64,000 nucleotides of DNA, taken from NCBI GenBank assembly GCA_947172415.1, contig OX359198.1, positions 4,991,401-5,055,400 on the forward strand. The letters are read 5' to 3'. The stretch is from Chondrosia reniformis. Lineage: Eukaryota; Porifera; Demospongiae; Chondrillida; Chondrillidae. The translations under genes and the position numbers were made by a program. Shown in pieces: positions 22,566 through 34,440 of this stretch. Position 1 is the stretch's first letter. The number at the start of each line of letters is the position of its first letter. The notes below the pieces were generated by a model that worked only from the letters and a program-made list of their open reading frames with translations, searched no databases and was not told the origin of the DNA.

Positions 22566-22885
22566 TCAATAAGTGAGATCATCAATAGCAAAATCATCAA
22601 TAGGACTGGGAATTGAACCCAGCACAGATGCAGCATTCCCAGCCTGAATGGCAACTGAGAGCTGTTGCAAAAGGTGGGCATAGGACTTCGGCTCTCCATT
22701 TGCCATTTTCAATCTCCTTCCCAATTCTCTAAGAAATGATAGGGAATCTGGGCCCACAGCACCACTAGTCTCCATGGCAATAGGCTGAAAAATATAAGCT
22801 CGATCAAGGTGAGCATACTTATGGTTCTTGCCGTCCTCAGCAACTGCTGCTGCACCACCAGGAGCATCTACCCATCTATTATTAT
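22566..22885 (-). pseudogene. LINE C-terminal fragment (family C)
   Basis: Minus-strand frames read DRAYIFQPIAMETSGAVGPD, SFLRELGRRLK, LLQQLSVAIQAGNAASVLGS and a stop. The pattern (PIAxETxGxxGPxxxxFLxxLGRR...LxQxLSxAxQxGNAxSxLG) is the 3' end of a reverse-transcriptase polyprotein common in invertebrate genomes. Only the last 100 or so codons remain. Confidence 0.7.
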
Positions 22886-22889
22886 TATT

Positions 22890-23566
22890 ATTATTATTAT
22901 TATTATGGAAATTATAATGATAAATGAAAATAAAGTAATAATAAAACTAGCTCATTGTTTGTTATTATTATTATTAATGATATGGGATATGTTCAAATTT
23001 ATTGTAACAATAAATACAATACAGCAAGCTCTATAAGAAAAGGAGAAATAATGCGATACATCACAAGCAGTAAGCAGAAATGAAAAGTCCGAGTGGAAAA
23101 GGAAGAGAAGATTGAATGTTAATGATATTCATGGCCGGTAGTGTTAATTGTAATATAATACCGGAACTTCCGAGTGAGGCGGGCGCAGTTCGCTGGCCGA
23201 CCGATTGCTGTCTGTAGACGAACAGATTTCTAACTGCAGAGAGCCTTTAGAAGAAATTATCTTCATCTTATACGTGTAAGCCGTTGTAAGAGAGACTGTG
23301 TAATAGGAATAGCGATTTCGTCGCTAAGTGAAGTACGAAAGACTTGTGATGCTATGTATATAGTATACGATACCTCGAATAGGTCGATGACCTGGTATAT
23401 ACATACATTACAAATTACCGCAGCTTATTAAGTAGCCAATCTGAAACCTATTTTCATCTATTAAATGATTTCATTTCTTTTAGCTTGTATTTCCTCCAAT
23501 CTCTGATCAATTTCATGATATTGCGTTGTCCTATTCTTCCCCTTAGCTTGGACCTCTGAGATATAA
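22890..23566. other. Upstream region of the second Noggin-like gene
   Basis: 22873-22995 is ATT/TAA rich. 23150-23235 is a GC-rich patch (CGAGTGAGGCGGGCGCAG) that could be promoter or 5' UTR. No coding sequence recognised. Confidence 0.4.
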
Positions 23567-24458
23567 ATGGTAAAGTGGTTGATTATCGGCACTATTGTAC
23601 TCCTTGTTTTCAATGACTGGGAGCTGAACGCGCATGATATAGTCGGTTACAGAGATCCCGATTCGATTGAACAGATTATAATTTGCAACATTCCGGATCC
23701 AGCTGCAAGTTATATAAATGCAACCGAAGAGCAGTTACCAATTCGGCATCTCTCGCCTGGTACGTAAAGCTAAAGTAATTGCGATCGTTTTGGTTTCCAT
23801 ATAGTCTGCTTAGAGATGCATGATTCTGTACCTTTTGTAGCAATCCAGGGCGAACCTTGGTTCCCTCCGCCTTCAAATGTACCATATTATGTTGAAAACA
23901 GTAGTCTATTGGAAACAGATGAAGACTTGCAAAACAGATTAATACAGCACCTTGGTCAGGATGCGTACGATGAGTTTACTGGAAAGTTACACACTCTAAC
24001 TGATCTAATGATTGACGTAAACAATGAGCAGTTTGTGAAAGAGGGTTGCCAGGGTATACAATTGGGTGATATAACACCCGCACCAAATGAATTTGTGAGT
24101 GCATATCTAGATGCACTGTCTTGTGAACCAAACTTCCAATATGCCAGAGTAGCACCAGATTACTTTCCTGCATGGTTTGGAGTTATCATATGCGACAATG
24201 CTATTGTGGAACAAACGTTAGTTTCTTTTAGAAGTTATTATTATCACGTCATATATAACTTTGAATCATTCTGGTCCCTGTAGGTGTTCTGTCCCGCCTG
24301 GTTCATCTTGTTTCATTAATATCACCTGTAATGTTAATGTTCCGATGCTTCACTGGGACTGCTGCTGGTCCTGGTCGCCCGAAAACAACTACGAATATAT
24401 GTGTGGATGGAGAAGAGTTTTAGTTCCTTTTGCTAATGGTTGCTTGTGTCAATGTTAA
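23567..24458 (+). CDS. Noggin-like secreted protein, second paralogue
   Basis: Three exons: 23567-23759, 23841-24216, 24284-24458, giving about 247 aa. A signal peptide is at the start (MVKWLIIGTIVLLVFNDWEL). The C-terminus repeats the Noggin-like pattern of the gene at 20022-20768: CEPNFQYARVAPDYFPAWFG, CSVPPGSSC, MLHWDCCW, CGWRRVLVPFANGCLCQC. It differs from its neighbour in having two introns and an acidic helical middle section (TDEDLQNRLIQHLGQDAYDE). The pair is divergent (starts 2.8 kb apart), so an inverted duplication is likely. BMP antagonism is inferred from family only. Confidence 0.78.
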
Positions 24459-24923
24459 GTTCACTTCCGACAACTGGCTAGCTCTGATACTTAAATATTC
24501 AATCTTCATTTTTAATTTTAATTTTACAGATTTCTATTATTATCCAATCTCCATTTAGTAGATTTATAAACTTATTATCCCAGACCACCTTGTAAGATTA
24601 TATTTTATAGCAGTTACCTAATGCTGTTCCAAGCAATAGTATGCATGACATGAATATCTCTACTATAATTACATTTTGACTGATTGAGCACAAAGTTTTG
24701 CACAGTTTTAACAAATGCAACTACGAAACCCAGGTTAATATGAACATGGCATTACTGATAGACTACCAACTTCATGCATGTCAGTTTAACCACTCTCTTA
24801 GGGCACAATAGTCCATAATTGTATCTTCAGTCACAAACACTGTCGGACATCCTTACACTCGTTTAATAAGTTAGCAAAATGACGATGCTTACAGAGACTA
24901 GAAGTTAAAAGCAATGCAGTGTG
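24459..24923. other. Intergenic region between convergent genes
   Basis: Should contain the 3' UTRs of the Noggin-like gene and NDUFA12. Nothing else recognised. Confidence 0.5.
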
Positions 24924-27441
24924 TCAATTTTGTGGTGGCCTCCAGGAGTGCACTTTCTTAACTACTGTAGAATAAGGAACATACTCCTGGTCACTTCCAG
25001 ACAGATTTTCAACATGAGATTGGTGAAATTTCCTTTCAACTGGTGGACATTTTGTTGGTGGATCATCAGTAATGTAATGAATCCATCTATGCCTATGCAA
25101 AGAATATAAAACAATGTTATAAAAATTAGCAAATTTCATATATCGTGTAATAAATGATGCAACAGTAGTTAAAACACCAATGGAAAAATAATTTATACAA
25201 TTGACTATATATTTATGCATTTTGATCAAATCCCATCAAAACAGCATTTAAATGGTGCAAAACATTACTTTGTACATTGTCAAATAACTCCCCCTTTACA
25301 CTAGATGAAAAATCCTTATACACAGTTTTCCTACATGCTATGCCTACTCTGCAAAAAAAGCCTATAGGAACTAAGCCTGAAGAGAGCTTTCGATGAGAAT
25401 ACAGGAGTCATCTCCTCTCTTCTTCTCCACTGGGCTATGCAGTCAGCTGTCTCTTTAAATTTCACCCTTCATCAGTGATCCTGGAAATCTTTGTCTTCTT
25501 TTTGATCTTTTGTGCATCCTTGGCTCTCTATGCTAAATCTAAAGGTCTCTCTTCTTGAACAAATAAATTTGGGTATGCATGATAAACTTACCATTCAGGT
25601 GGGATCTGACTGGCATCAACATCTTTTCTTTTATAATCAACCCACCTATTTCGACCTTAGAAAAAGATAAAAATTATCAAAACAAAAAACATTGCACAGC
25701 AAACAAATGAAACAAGACACCTTTTCTAAACAGACTCAAAATGCCGTAAGGTGTTCAAATTACGCTTCAGTCAACAACCCCTGTGGTCATCCTAATATAT
25801 TCTAGACAGAAGTCTATACATCAACTACAGCAATTAACTTATTAAATTGTTCTTGATTGTATAATATATTAGATAAAATGGTTCCTTGTTTAAAATACAA
25901 ATTAGTTTAGTGTAGCACAATATTAGACTGTGTAAAACTGATATACAAGTATTATTAGAGTACAAATCCTTCAGTTTGGCTTTACCCATTTTAATGATAC
26001 AAATTTAACATAAGTGTTCCAAATTAAGCAATTAGCTAATTAAGCCTGAGTACATGCACCTGGACCTGTTCCCAGTAGAATTTGGATTGGACATGTCACT
26101 GTATGCTCAATCAAAGTGTTTATAGACACAACACTTGTACCTACATACTGTATATTGGGAATTGAATGTGTATGCTTAAAGAATGCAAAATTGTGAGTTT
26201 TGTCTGCATCTGCTGTAATCCATTGATTTGACACCTAGTAAGTCTGCATACTAGTCCGTACACCTTCAGCTTCATCTCATACTCTTTTATTAAACCACAA
26301 TGTTCACTTTTACCTGTAATTTACCCCATCCATTCATGTCACTTAAGGAACACTATGGAACACTAATGGGTGGAACTGAAATCCACTTAATGGGAACCAG
26401 AGTCTCCCCTTATAGCCACTCAAAAAGATGGTGGAGTCATAGACAGCTGTCATCAAATGAGAGCAAAATGATGATAAAAATTAAAGCTATAAAATCAGCT
26501 TTACCGACTTTAAAGTCTATTTTTCAAGCCTTTAGATGCTAAGTAAATTGAAGAAGGGCTTGCAGGAGGTACACTGAGTTTTAATATTTATATATAGTCC
26601 CACAGCTCAGGTGAAAATGATAATAAACTATAGATTCCTAGAACCCCATGACAGAGCAGAATTGTCAGCCTCCAAAGAAAAGTAGAGAAGGCAATGACTG
26701 AAGTAAGGGTGCAGGTTTTGAAAAGAAAGGGGGCCTTGATGTACCATGCCCTATATACATATAAAATAAATGAATGGATTTTTTATGTTGATAAATTAAT
26801 GTATTTTCTGTACAGTGCTACATGGGCAAAGGCCCTATAGTGTCCTATGCACATGGTGCACTTTAATAATGATAATAATAAAAATGATAATAACCTTCGT
26901 GTCTGGAACCAACGGGGCTACAACGTGCCAATGGAAACCGCCTGGATGGTGTCACCAAGGTCAGAAGGAAGGTGTGGATACCTTCTGCCAATCCCACAGA
27001 CAGAGATGTGATAAGGAGGCTGGCGCCACTGCTGCACATGCAGAGGATGAAAAGTGAAGATCTACTTGCACCTTGACCACAGGTACGTACTCCTTCCAGC
27101 CTGTTGCCCTGGAAACTATGGGTTCAGTCAGACCAGAGTCCATGTCCCTCTTGAAGGTCCTTTACCACTGCATTAAGATGACTACAGGAGAGCCTCAGTC
27201 ATTTGCTTTCCTGATGCAGTGACTCTCTATGGCTGTCCAAATGGGGAATACCACTTTAGTGCTGAGCGCACTCAGGTCTCCCGATTTGTTCGATGACTAT
27301 TAGGGACAATTCATTTTTATTGCTATCATTGTATATGGACTACTTATCAATATTATCCACTCATTGTAAAGGTTAATTTTATGTTAATGCAGTATTTTAT
27401 TTTTGAGATTAGTTTTTCCCATTTCGATTATTTATTATATC

Positions 27442-27483
<42 letters not shown>

Positions 27484-27932
27484 TAGTAAGATGAAAATAC
27501 TAACATCTGAAATAATAATAATACGTATATAGCTTAGTGGCAAAAGGTGTGTGGAAATATTAATGTCCCATTAAATTGGTTCATTGATTACTTACCAAAA
27601 AAGTACTCATTGTTTTCGTAGTAAGTATTTCCAAAGCTATCTTCTCCAACAACCTTTCCCAAACGTATTTCATTCATCCTGCAACAAAAATATATTTATG
27701 GCATAAAGTTACAGTAAATAGTTTAAAATGGACTTCTATTTCATCTAGTTCAAAGCAAATACATGTGCACAAATAACACTTGTAAACTCCTTTATGGTCA
27801 AAATGTAAAGTTATAATAATCAGCGGCGAATTAGTAGCATAATAACAACAAGTACAGTACATACTTAAATATCATGCGAATAGAGTTAGTGACACCTCCA
27901 GCTCCCCTAATGGCCTTCAAAAATGACGCCAT
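24924..27932 (-). CDS. NDUFA12: NADH dehydrogenase 1 alpha subcomplex subunit 12 (complex I)
   Basis: Accessory subunit of mitochondrial complex I at the matrix arm. Exons on the minus strand: 27932-27865, 27678-27596, 25655-25592, 25092-24924, giving 127 aa with consistent phases. Family signatures in order: LGKVVGEDSFGNTYYENN, GRNRWVDYKRKDVDASQIPP, HRWIHYITDDPPTKCPP, QEYVPYSTVVKKVHSWRPP. The length is a little below vertebrate homologues (about 145). Introns hold a ribozyme-repeat copy, a MITE copy and two other repeats. The start is 0.5 kb from the SNX17 3' end. Confidence 0.95.
25300..25560 (+). repeat. Dispersed repeat copy in NDUFA12 intron
   Basis: Joins blocks seen separately at 5395-5480 (TTTTCCTACATGCTATGCC) and 345-560 (TTCATCAGTGATCCTGG, TTTTGATC, CCTTGGCT). 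It may be the most complete copy of this unrecognised family in the window. Confidence 0.6.
26150..26335 (+). mobile_element. Copy of the TTACCGTATATC MITE family
   Basis: Shares TATTGGGAATTGAATG, GATTTGACACCT, ACTAGTCYGTACACCTTCAG and CTTCATCTC with 30590-30838. It abuts the ribozyme-repeat copy that begins near 26305. Confidence 0.6.
26305..26470 (-). mobile_element. Hammerhead-repeat family copy, core lost
   Basis: Reverse-complement match to 13912-14045: ACAGCTGTCTATGACTCCAC, CCATCTTTTTGAGTGGC, GACTCTGGTTCCCATTAAGT. The CTGATGA and stem II part is missing: the homology stops at ACAGCTGT. Confidence 0.7.
26860..27310. other. Possible repeat bracketed by TAA-rich tracts
   Basis: A GC-richer stretch lies between AATAATGATAATAATAAAAA (about 26864) and an (AAT)n tract at 27443-27482, inside NDUFA12 intron 2. 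GTGCACTTTAATAATGATAA resembles a LINE A tail. Origin not resolved. Confidence 0.3.
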
Positions 27933-27965
27933 TTTACTTGCTTACGTTTCCTCGTTACTGAAGAG

Positions 27966-28050
27966 TCTCGTCTCGCGTATATAGCCCAGACCGCGCTTCC
28001 ATTGAAGAGACTGGCAATAGCGGTCTGGGCTATATACACGAGACTATCAC
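27966..28050. repeat. Hairpin upstream of the NDUFA12 start
   Basis: GCGTATATAGCCCAGACCGC (about 27976-27995) is inverted at about 28018-28037 (GCGGTCTGGGCTATATAC), with flanking AGTCTCGT / ACGAGACT extending the arms, around a loop of about 22 nt. It begins about 35 bp upstream of the NDUFA12 ATG. Just beyond it, 28057-28099 (MAAEPPSQWQLTIQ then GTGCATG) could be a first exon on the plus strand, but no continuation was found. Confidence 0.75.
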
Positions 28051-28457
28051 TTGAAAATGGCTGCTGAGCCACCATCGCAATGGCAACTCACAATTCAAGG
28101 TGCATGCTTATGCATCAATATGAAAATGACACCATAGTAACAGTTAATGTATTTATGCCATAGACAGTTTAGCATCCAGCTGTACAAATTAGGCAACTAT
28201 ATTATAAGGTACAAAAATTCTTTGCTTTGATTTGCTCTTCATTAAGCACTTTACACTACTCCATTTGTCTCATTTTTATACTACTTACACTGTCAGTTTA
28301 TACAATAAGTTTAATGTAGTTATTACAATGTACAGTACATATATTTCAACTTTCTTAAACATGCACTTCATAGTGATGAAGGGGCCATACACTTGGAAAC
28401 TAACAATATTAGGATACGTTTATCAACTATAGATACAAGTAGACTGCTGCCAGACAT

Positions 28458-31400
28458 TTACAAGTCATCGTCTCCATAAACTTGGTCAAAGAGATCATTA
28501 GAGACCTCATTGGATTTAGAACTCTAATAGCAAAGATAACAAATACATTGGTACAACCTGATAACAATATATTAGCACACCAAATATACTCTATCTGTTA
28601 GTTGATGACAATTCATTTACTGCTAATGTCACTTACAGAAAGCTTCTTCAAAACATTGGTAATGGATCTTTTAGACTCTACTGCCTCCGCACCAATATCA
28701 ACGGGATCCAGAAAATCAGGTCTTTCTGGTAGCTTAGCTTTCTGAGGGTTTTCTGCACTCCTTCTACCGTCTTCATTGCTCTTACCTATGACAACAAGAA
28801 AGTTTAAAGATGTACACAGTTACCATGACAACAAGAAAGTTTTAAGATGTACACAGTTACCATGACAACAAGAAAGTTTTAAGATGTACACAGTTACCAT
28901 GACAACAAGAAAGTTTTAAGATGTACACAGTTACCATGACAACAAGAAAGTTTAAAGATGTACACAGTTAGCATGACCTGATATCATTAAGCATATACGT
29001 CATAAGAACTGCATTTACATTAACAAATGTCTCAGAAGATTAACAGTCAATTAGAAGCATGAAAAAGGAAAATTTTAAAAGTATGTCCGTCTTCTAGAGT
29101 ACAAAAACTTTGAACTGAAGCCTAACTTGCGAAGATGCCTCCTCGACTGGATACTCTACCTTAACTATCCATTGAAAGACAGCTACGTATAAAGAAATAT
29201 TTTTTATACTTAAGGTATAAAAAAATTAAGTAAACTCCAAAGTTATCAACAGTTAGGCCTTCAGCTGTTGACACCCTGAAATTTACTTACGTACATCAGT
29301 AACTTCTATACTTTCCCATGTAGCATACCATTTACTTAGATATTGCTTTGATAGAGAATGGATGAGACAGGTAGAGACTTAAATGAATCACGTGGGTACA
29401 TACCTAGAGTTCTTCCATCTACCTCTTCTGACTCTGTTTTCCCATTTGTAGAAGTCTCTTTATCCTTTGTCTCACCTGCCACTTGGCCATCTGATGAGGC
29501 AGAGAGCTCACGATCTGGTTTTGGAATGGGTTTGGAAGGTGATGGTGGTGGGCGCTGAGGCCTTGCAAGTTCTCTTCTATTCACCTTTGGAAAACTAGGT
29601 ATAGATCCTCTGTCTGCTATAGATGGCTATAAAAACAGAAGCAATCGTAACACATTACATCAATAGAAATGCACAGAGTTATATTCATACGTACCTTCCT
29701 GATATTAATCTTCTGTGCAATCCTGACAGTCTCGTGAACCAGACCTTGTACGCACTGAGCAGCAAATGCAACTTGCTCTCCAGTGATGTACACCCACTCC
29801 ATTTCCCCCTTAGACACAAGGTAATGTAGAGCTAATACAAGAGTTTGAGTTTCCCTCTAAACAAGATATATAGTCCAAAGTGTGAAATTAGAGACAGCAA
29901 AAATTATTCATTATTTTAACTTAAATGGCTAAAGCTTTCTGCAGAGGAGCTTTGATCATATATTATCTGATCTTACAGTAGTGTAGATATTCTGATTAGG
30001 TTGTTAGAAAGGACAATATTACAGAATGTAAATACTAAATGTGGATGGAAATAAATGCAAACTTAAGTTGAATAACACTTACAGCGTATGACATTTTCCA
30101 ACATCGGATTCTACTAATTTTCATTTCTTTAGACACATAGTCTGTGTCATCTGGTAAATTCTTATAAAAGATCCGAACTTCATCCTTCCCAATGTGTAAA
30201 TAGCCAACATACTTATCAGGTTGGAAATCAAGGGTCAGGTTGTCAATGCGGACAAACAAATAATCATTTTGTTTACACACAATATCCAGAAACTAAAAAT
30301 ATCAGAAAAAGATGAACTAAATCCTCTTACGCAAGTGTAGGCTAACTTGTGATCAGAAATGTGTACATGCCATGGTCATCATTATTACCTCTTTCTTTTG
30401 GCTTTTTTGAATAGCTTTCTCAATTGCCTTTTTATCCTCCTCTTTACACTTCCACCACCTGTTCTCAATACCATGTACACCCTAAAGATCATATACGTGC
30501 ATATCAGTGCAATGCTACAATTCATAGGACCATTGGAAAAGTCTTAAATTTTGTATTCAACAATTACACTACACTCCCTGGCCTATACTATATACTGGGA
30601 ATTGAATACATGAATGTGAGATTGTGAGATTGTGAGTTTTGCTTGTAATCGTTTGACACACATTGATTTGACACTTCAGTATTTCTGTATACTAGTCTGT
30701 ACACCTTCAGCTTCATCTCGTATTCTTTTAACCACAATGTTTTACTTATAACTGTAATTTGGATAACCACAATCTATTACCCGTACAATGTAAATCTATT
30801 ACCCTTGCATTCAATTCACGATGTACCGTATACAATTGTATGTACAGTTGTTAATGAACAATAATGAGATACCACATATCTAGGAAGGACAATATATTTT
30901 TCCATAGCCTATACAACACATGTAGTCTATCAAACCAAACTATAGTTAAGCTTAATAAATCTAAATGGAATAGTCCAGAATGCATAGGCTAGTAGTAATA
31001 CCTCGAGAAAGAGAAGGTTTCTGGCGGTCTTGTCTCCTTTCAGATCATCATGCACTGAAGTGTGCCAAAACCTACGTAAACAAACAATATCTATGTCAAA
31101 GAATCATCAGAATAACTTGAAATACTGTTTATGTTGTCTTAATGAAGGCTCCAGTCCTAAGACAGCCGGCTGATTAGCTCAAGTATGGAAGGAAGGAGAA
31201 TTAATCAAAGTTCTTTGGCTAGTCATTTTAGCAAAAGATATAATCCACGTAGAAAGCCTATGTAGCATATTTGTATTATAAGGTCTATGTAGTGTATTTG
31301 TATTATAAGGTCTATGTAGTGTATTTGTATTATAAGGTATATGTAGTGTATTTGTACTATAAGGTCTATGTAGTGTATTTGTATTATAAGGTATATGTAG

Positions 31401-34279
31401 TGTATTTGTATTATAAGGTATATGTAGTGTATTTGTACTATAAGGTCTATGTAGTGTATTTGTACTATAAGGTCTCATGTGTTAGGAAGCATTTCACACA
31501 ATGCAGTTACCTTCTCATAAGAAGAATCTTTTGCTTGCCCTTGGCTCTGCTTGTTAGTATGACTGGCGACTCAAAATCATACACTCTTCTATAAACTGTA
31601 CAATATAAGCACAACTTGTTCAAATGTCTTATTAAAGGTTTGAGTGTGTAAAGGTAGCAAGATTTTTAAGCTTGACTAAAAATATCCAAAGCTTTAAACT
31701 ATAAAGAACAAGAGTTAATTTCAAACCTTTTGCAAATACATAAATATTATAGCACCCATAGTATCTTTTTGTGATGTGAAGCCATTAAACTGACTTACAA
31801 ATTGAAACAATATAGGGGCTGCCCCTAAAATTTAACAAATACACTTTAAAACAGAAAGAGCCAGTCCAGCTTGACTGTGCTACACCATAATATAAGATTA
31901 ACAGCTCATCCAATGATAAATATTAACAGTTACTCCATTCATGCATGATACACAGTTTGAATGTAAAGATGGTTTTACCTTTGATTGAATTGTTACTCTC
32001 ATCCTCTGTACACAAGTGCAGAGCAAAGTGGAACACAAACTCATCAGGTAAACCCATCTCCTTGGCAACCCTCTAAATCACATTAACATTACACAGTTAA
32101 CACTGTAGATATGTTTAGAGAAAGGGGAGTACTAACCACTTGTATCACGTCTGCTCTATCAAGTGCTGAAGCTTTGACTGTTACGTTCTTTCCATTTAAA
32201 AGATGAACAGTCAGTTGTATTTCGCTCTCACCGCCTTCCCAGGAAGCAAACTGAGCTGCCAGAAAGAAGTTCTTAAAGAGATCACTCTGAGAGATCTTTG
32301 CAGCAAGGGTCACTAAAGTGTCATTGAAATGAGGGAGACTTATTGTAAACATACCTAAACCAATTGTTTGTGACTAGTAAGCCTATTTGGCTGGTCAGAT
32401 TACTGATTGTCACTCTAATAATCATTATTATTATTATTATATTGCAGGTCCAAACACTCCTACCTCTGACAGAGGCCTATTAGTTGTTATTACAACATTA
32501 CTAGGTAATTTGGACAGAGACAACACACACTTAAAGGAAAAGAATGTCTCTAATTGCATTAATTGCATGGTACCTACTTCTAGTCTTATCAATTGAAATC
32601 AGGAAAGCAAAAGTACATTAAGACAGCACTAGAATACTATAGAGAAACTAAATTTCAAAACAGATTATACAAAAAATGATACATTTTATCCCAACCAATC
32701 CAAATAATGAATAAATGACACTGGCAACAATAGTTTCTCTATTATCAGAGAGTGGCATAGTATTATTATTCAAACAGAATAGTACGTTATCAGAAGGAAC
32801 ACTTATACGTACAACCTATTCAAAGTATTACATAACATAGAAAATGATTAAAACAACTAGCCATGATTAAAGCAATGAAGTCAAAAGTGGCTATATATAA
32901 TAAATATATAATTACAAATACCCAATAAATAGGTGTTAGCTATATATAGACTATTCTATGGATAGTTTGACCTATCCATAGAATATTCTATATATAGCTA
33001 ACACCTATTTATTGGGTATTTGTAGTATGTTAGGTAACATTAAAGAGGCAGTTACATAAGGCAAGTTTCGCTGTATTTATCCACCATTGACCAAATGTAC
33101 TACACTCACATGCTTGTAAGTACTTCTCTAGAGCAAACCTCCGCTCTTCCAATTGTGTGTCATCCAAACCGAGAATTTTCTTAGGAGGGAATGGTGGCAG
33201 TTCTGTGGCAGGGAAGGTCTTTTGTATCTATATAAGATTAAGGCAAATGAGCAAGCAGTTCTTAAGAATAACAAATCACTCAATAGGCTTGTTAAACAAA
33301 ATTATGTAATGTCATTATCATTATCATCATCATCAATTTTAATTTGTAATCAGAATAGTCCCTTCAGCTCAAATGGGCTGATCTATCAGGGAGTTCTGCA
33401 AGTACAGTACATATACATAAAATGATAGTTTGTGTGTACAATTAATCATATAGAGGAGTTAAGAAATGAATGAAATCAGTCGAAAAGTTGATTAGACAAA
33501 TATGATCGTAAATGTTTCTTAAAAAGTGAAATGTTGCCAATTTCTTTGACCCATCGTGGTAAGTTATTCCAATCCTAATCAGGCTGCATAGAGGGGGGCA
33601 TCCCCCTAGGATTGATTCAGCCCCCCCTAGACTTTTGGGAAGTCATGTAATATACAGCTAATATTATATACCTTCCCCCCCCCCCCCCCCCCCCCAAATT
33701 TTGAAATTTTTAATTTTACCCCCCTGGCTGCTAATGTACGTATCTGTAGTGAGTGTCACTGGTCAAAATATTTATAAACCAAAAATGTTGGATTTTATTT
33801 CCTCTAAGTTGTACACGATTTGAGTGTCTCCTGCAAACACACGCACCCAGATAAGCTTAGCACAACCATAGTTACATGCGGCAATTGCTCCAGTGTACTT
33901 CTGCATATAGTGCACTTACAAAGTGATAATACTGTTACATATCCAACATAAAGTGCACGCAAACAAAGGAAGATTGTAGTAGTTTAGTAGAATATAGAGA
34001 GCTGATTATTCGTAGCTCTAAGACGCTTACATTTACCACTTTTTCCTTTTACTCACCTCATTTTGAAGTTGGAACAGCTGGCTGTACCGTAAGGAACAAA
34101 AGTACTCGCCGTCCAGAGCTAGATCGAAGAGCTGTAAAGTGTAGCAAAGCGGTTAGCAGTGCAGACACTGTTTGTTAAATTAGCCAGTATTTACATGATT
34201 ACAAAGCTTTCAGCCTTACCCTGAAAGTGTTCTTTCCTTCCCAGCCCTCGGAAATAGATTGAATTATAATAAACATCAT
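28458..34279 (-). CDS. SNX17: Sorting nexin 17-like PX-FERM protein
   Basis: Endosomal adaptor; SNX17 family members bind PI3P through PX and NPxY cargo tails through an atypical FERM domain. Thirteen minus-strand exons: 34279-34220, 34131-34057, 33227-33110, 32312-32140, 32072-31979, 31595-31511, 31071-31002, 30481-30389, 30292-30083, 29856-29695, 29626-29404, 28785-28637, 28523-28458; 525 aa with consistent phases. PX: RYSQLFQLQNE, ELPPFPPKKILGLDD, LEERRFALEKYLQ. FERM: IQLTVHLLNGKNV, LPDEFVFHFALHLC, GVHGIENRWWKC, KISRIRCWKMSYA, MEWVYITGEQVAFAAQCVQG. It ends in acidic DQVYGDDDL, as family members do. A longer Pro/Ser linker precedes the end. Alternative: SNX31, a close paralogue in vertebrates. 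Confidence 0.92.
28789..28975 (+). repeat. 37-bp minisatellite in SNX17 intron
   Basis: Five copies of a 37-bp unit starting GACAACAAGAAAGTTTTAAG and ending TTACCAT, nearly identical. Starts next to the acceptor of the exon ending at 28785. Confidence 0.9.
30590..30838 (+). mobile_element. Copy of the TTACCGTATATC MITE family (longest)
   Basis: Starts TATACTGGGAATTGAATACA and ends CATTCAATTCACGATGTACC GTATA (inverted). Shares GATTTGACACTTCAG and CTTCATCTCGTATTCTTTTA with the copies at 26150 and 7655. In an SNX17 intron. Confidence 0.7.
31254..31478 (+). repeat. 27-bp minisatellite in SNX17 intron
   Basis: About eight copies of a 27-bp unit (TATTATAAGGTCTATGTAGT plus GTATTTG, with RTA/CTA variants). 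Because 27 is divisible by 3, both strands show long artefactual reading frames of 9-residue repeats. Confidence 0.95.
32914..33023. repeat. Near-perfect 110-bp hairpin (MITE-like)
   Basis: The left arm ACAAATACCCAATAAATAGG onward to GGATAG at 32965 is inverted at 32972-33023 around a 6-nt loop, with about one mismatch over some 52 bp. Inside an SNX17 intron. Confidence 0.92.
33675..33695 (+). repeat. Poly-C tract
   Basis: A run of 21 C, with further C/G runs at 33593-33635 and 33719. On the minus (SNX17 sense) strand these are G runs, within an intron. Confidence 0.9.
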
Positions 34280-34440
34280 CTTGTTTCCTTCTTGTAGATC
34301 AAAATGAGAACGGCAATGTTTACAGATCAAACGAAGAAAGACTAAACCGAAGAGTAACGTCTGCAAACGCAATATAACCTCGTTTATATGAAAAGGGCTG
34401 TGCATATTGTACAATATTTAGTCCAGCATCCTTTAAAAAT
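34280..34440. promoter_or_regulatory. Short bidirectional promoter, SNX17 / UBXN8-like gene
   Basis: Only 161 bp separate the two divergent start codons, so both 5' UTRs and core promoters must overlap here unless upstream non-coding exons exist. No obvious TATA box pair is seen. Confidence 0.6.

Noticed and set aside
31179..31594. Long reading frames on both strands made of 9-residue repeats
   Set aside because: They arise from the 27-bp minisatellite, whose period is a multiple of three. They lie in an SNX17 intron and have no family signal.
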